From contig DUZB01000261.1 of the NCBI GenBank assembly GCA_013349725.1, forward strand, positions 1-6,192: 6,192 nucleotides of DNA. Reading direction: 5' to 3'. Source of the stretch: Deltaproteobacteria bacterium (lineage in GTDB: Bacteria; Desulfobacterota; DSM-4660; Desulfatiglandales; Desulfatiglandaceae). The notes beneath the pieces are model-generated. The model was given only the letters and a program-made list of their open reading frames with translations. It had not been told where the DNA came from and ran no database searches. Of the stretch, positions 6,155-6,192 are shown piece after piece (the stretch's first letter is position 1; the number at the start of each line of letters is the position of its first letter). The translations under genes were made by a program, and so were the position numbers.

Positions 6155-6192
6155 TGGTGGGCGATGCGGGATTTGAACCCGCATACCTATAT
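6155..6192 (-). tRNA. tRNA 3' part, truncated by the window edge
   Basis: Read on the minus strand, the segment ends with encoded CCA (6157-6155). Before that come a discriminator A and a 7-nt acceptor strand ATCGCCC, so the unseen 5' strand should be GGGCGAT. The T arm is perfect, with a 5-bp GCGGG/CCCGC stem around TTCAAAT. Only about ten bases precede the T arm (ATATAGGTAT). They resemble the end of a long class II variable arm such as that of tRNA-Leu, but a class I tRNA is possible. The anticodon lies outside the window, so the isotype cannot be called. Confidence 0.9.

Overview
The window looks like chromosomal DNA of a Gram-negative anaerobe, most likely a deltaproteobacterium (Desulfobacterota). 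This is inferred from an RseC-type membrane protein, a long pyruvate phosphate dikinase, a periplasmic binding protein with a signal peptide, and a probable selenoprotein; no marker gene fixes the taxon. All confident genes are on the minus strand, so the biological order runs from high to low coordinates. TGA is a normal stop for several genes here (ppdK, the small membrane protein, the binding protein, rseC), so the genetic code is standard.

On the right are the 3' end of a tRNA (6155-6192), then a gap with a good sigma-70-type promoter (TTGACA, 17 bp, TATGGT). This drives a secreted family-3 solute-binding protein of the glutamate/aspartate type (5113-5970). Seven bases downstream begins a 105-codon O6-alkylguanine-DNA alkyltransferase-like gene (4788-5105). 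Its only internal stop is a TGA exactly where the alkyl-accepting cysteine of the PCHRV motif belongs, and a hairpin with a GGUC loop lies 21 nt after that TGA. I read it as a selenocysteine-containing MGMT/Ogt homologue. It is the most interesting item in the window, and a routine gene caller would miss it or call it a pseudogene.

In the middle, a second promoter-like sequence (about 4743-4769) precedes a 57-residue two-helix membrane protein (4470-4643). Seven bases later comes ppdK (1667-4462), a pyruvate phosphate dikinase with all catalytic motifs and an insertion of roughly 50 residues before the NPMLGHRG motif.

On the left, fabH (ketoacyl-ACP synthase III, 594-1586) is followed without a gap by an rseC-like gene (153-593). 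Beyond it is a degenerate 7-bp tandem repeat (73-142) and a short unassigned end.

Two transcription units are likely: binding protein plus alkyltransferase, and small membrane protein plus ppdK, the latter possibly reading on into fabH-rseC. The functional links between the units are not evident from sequence.
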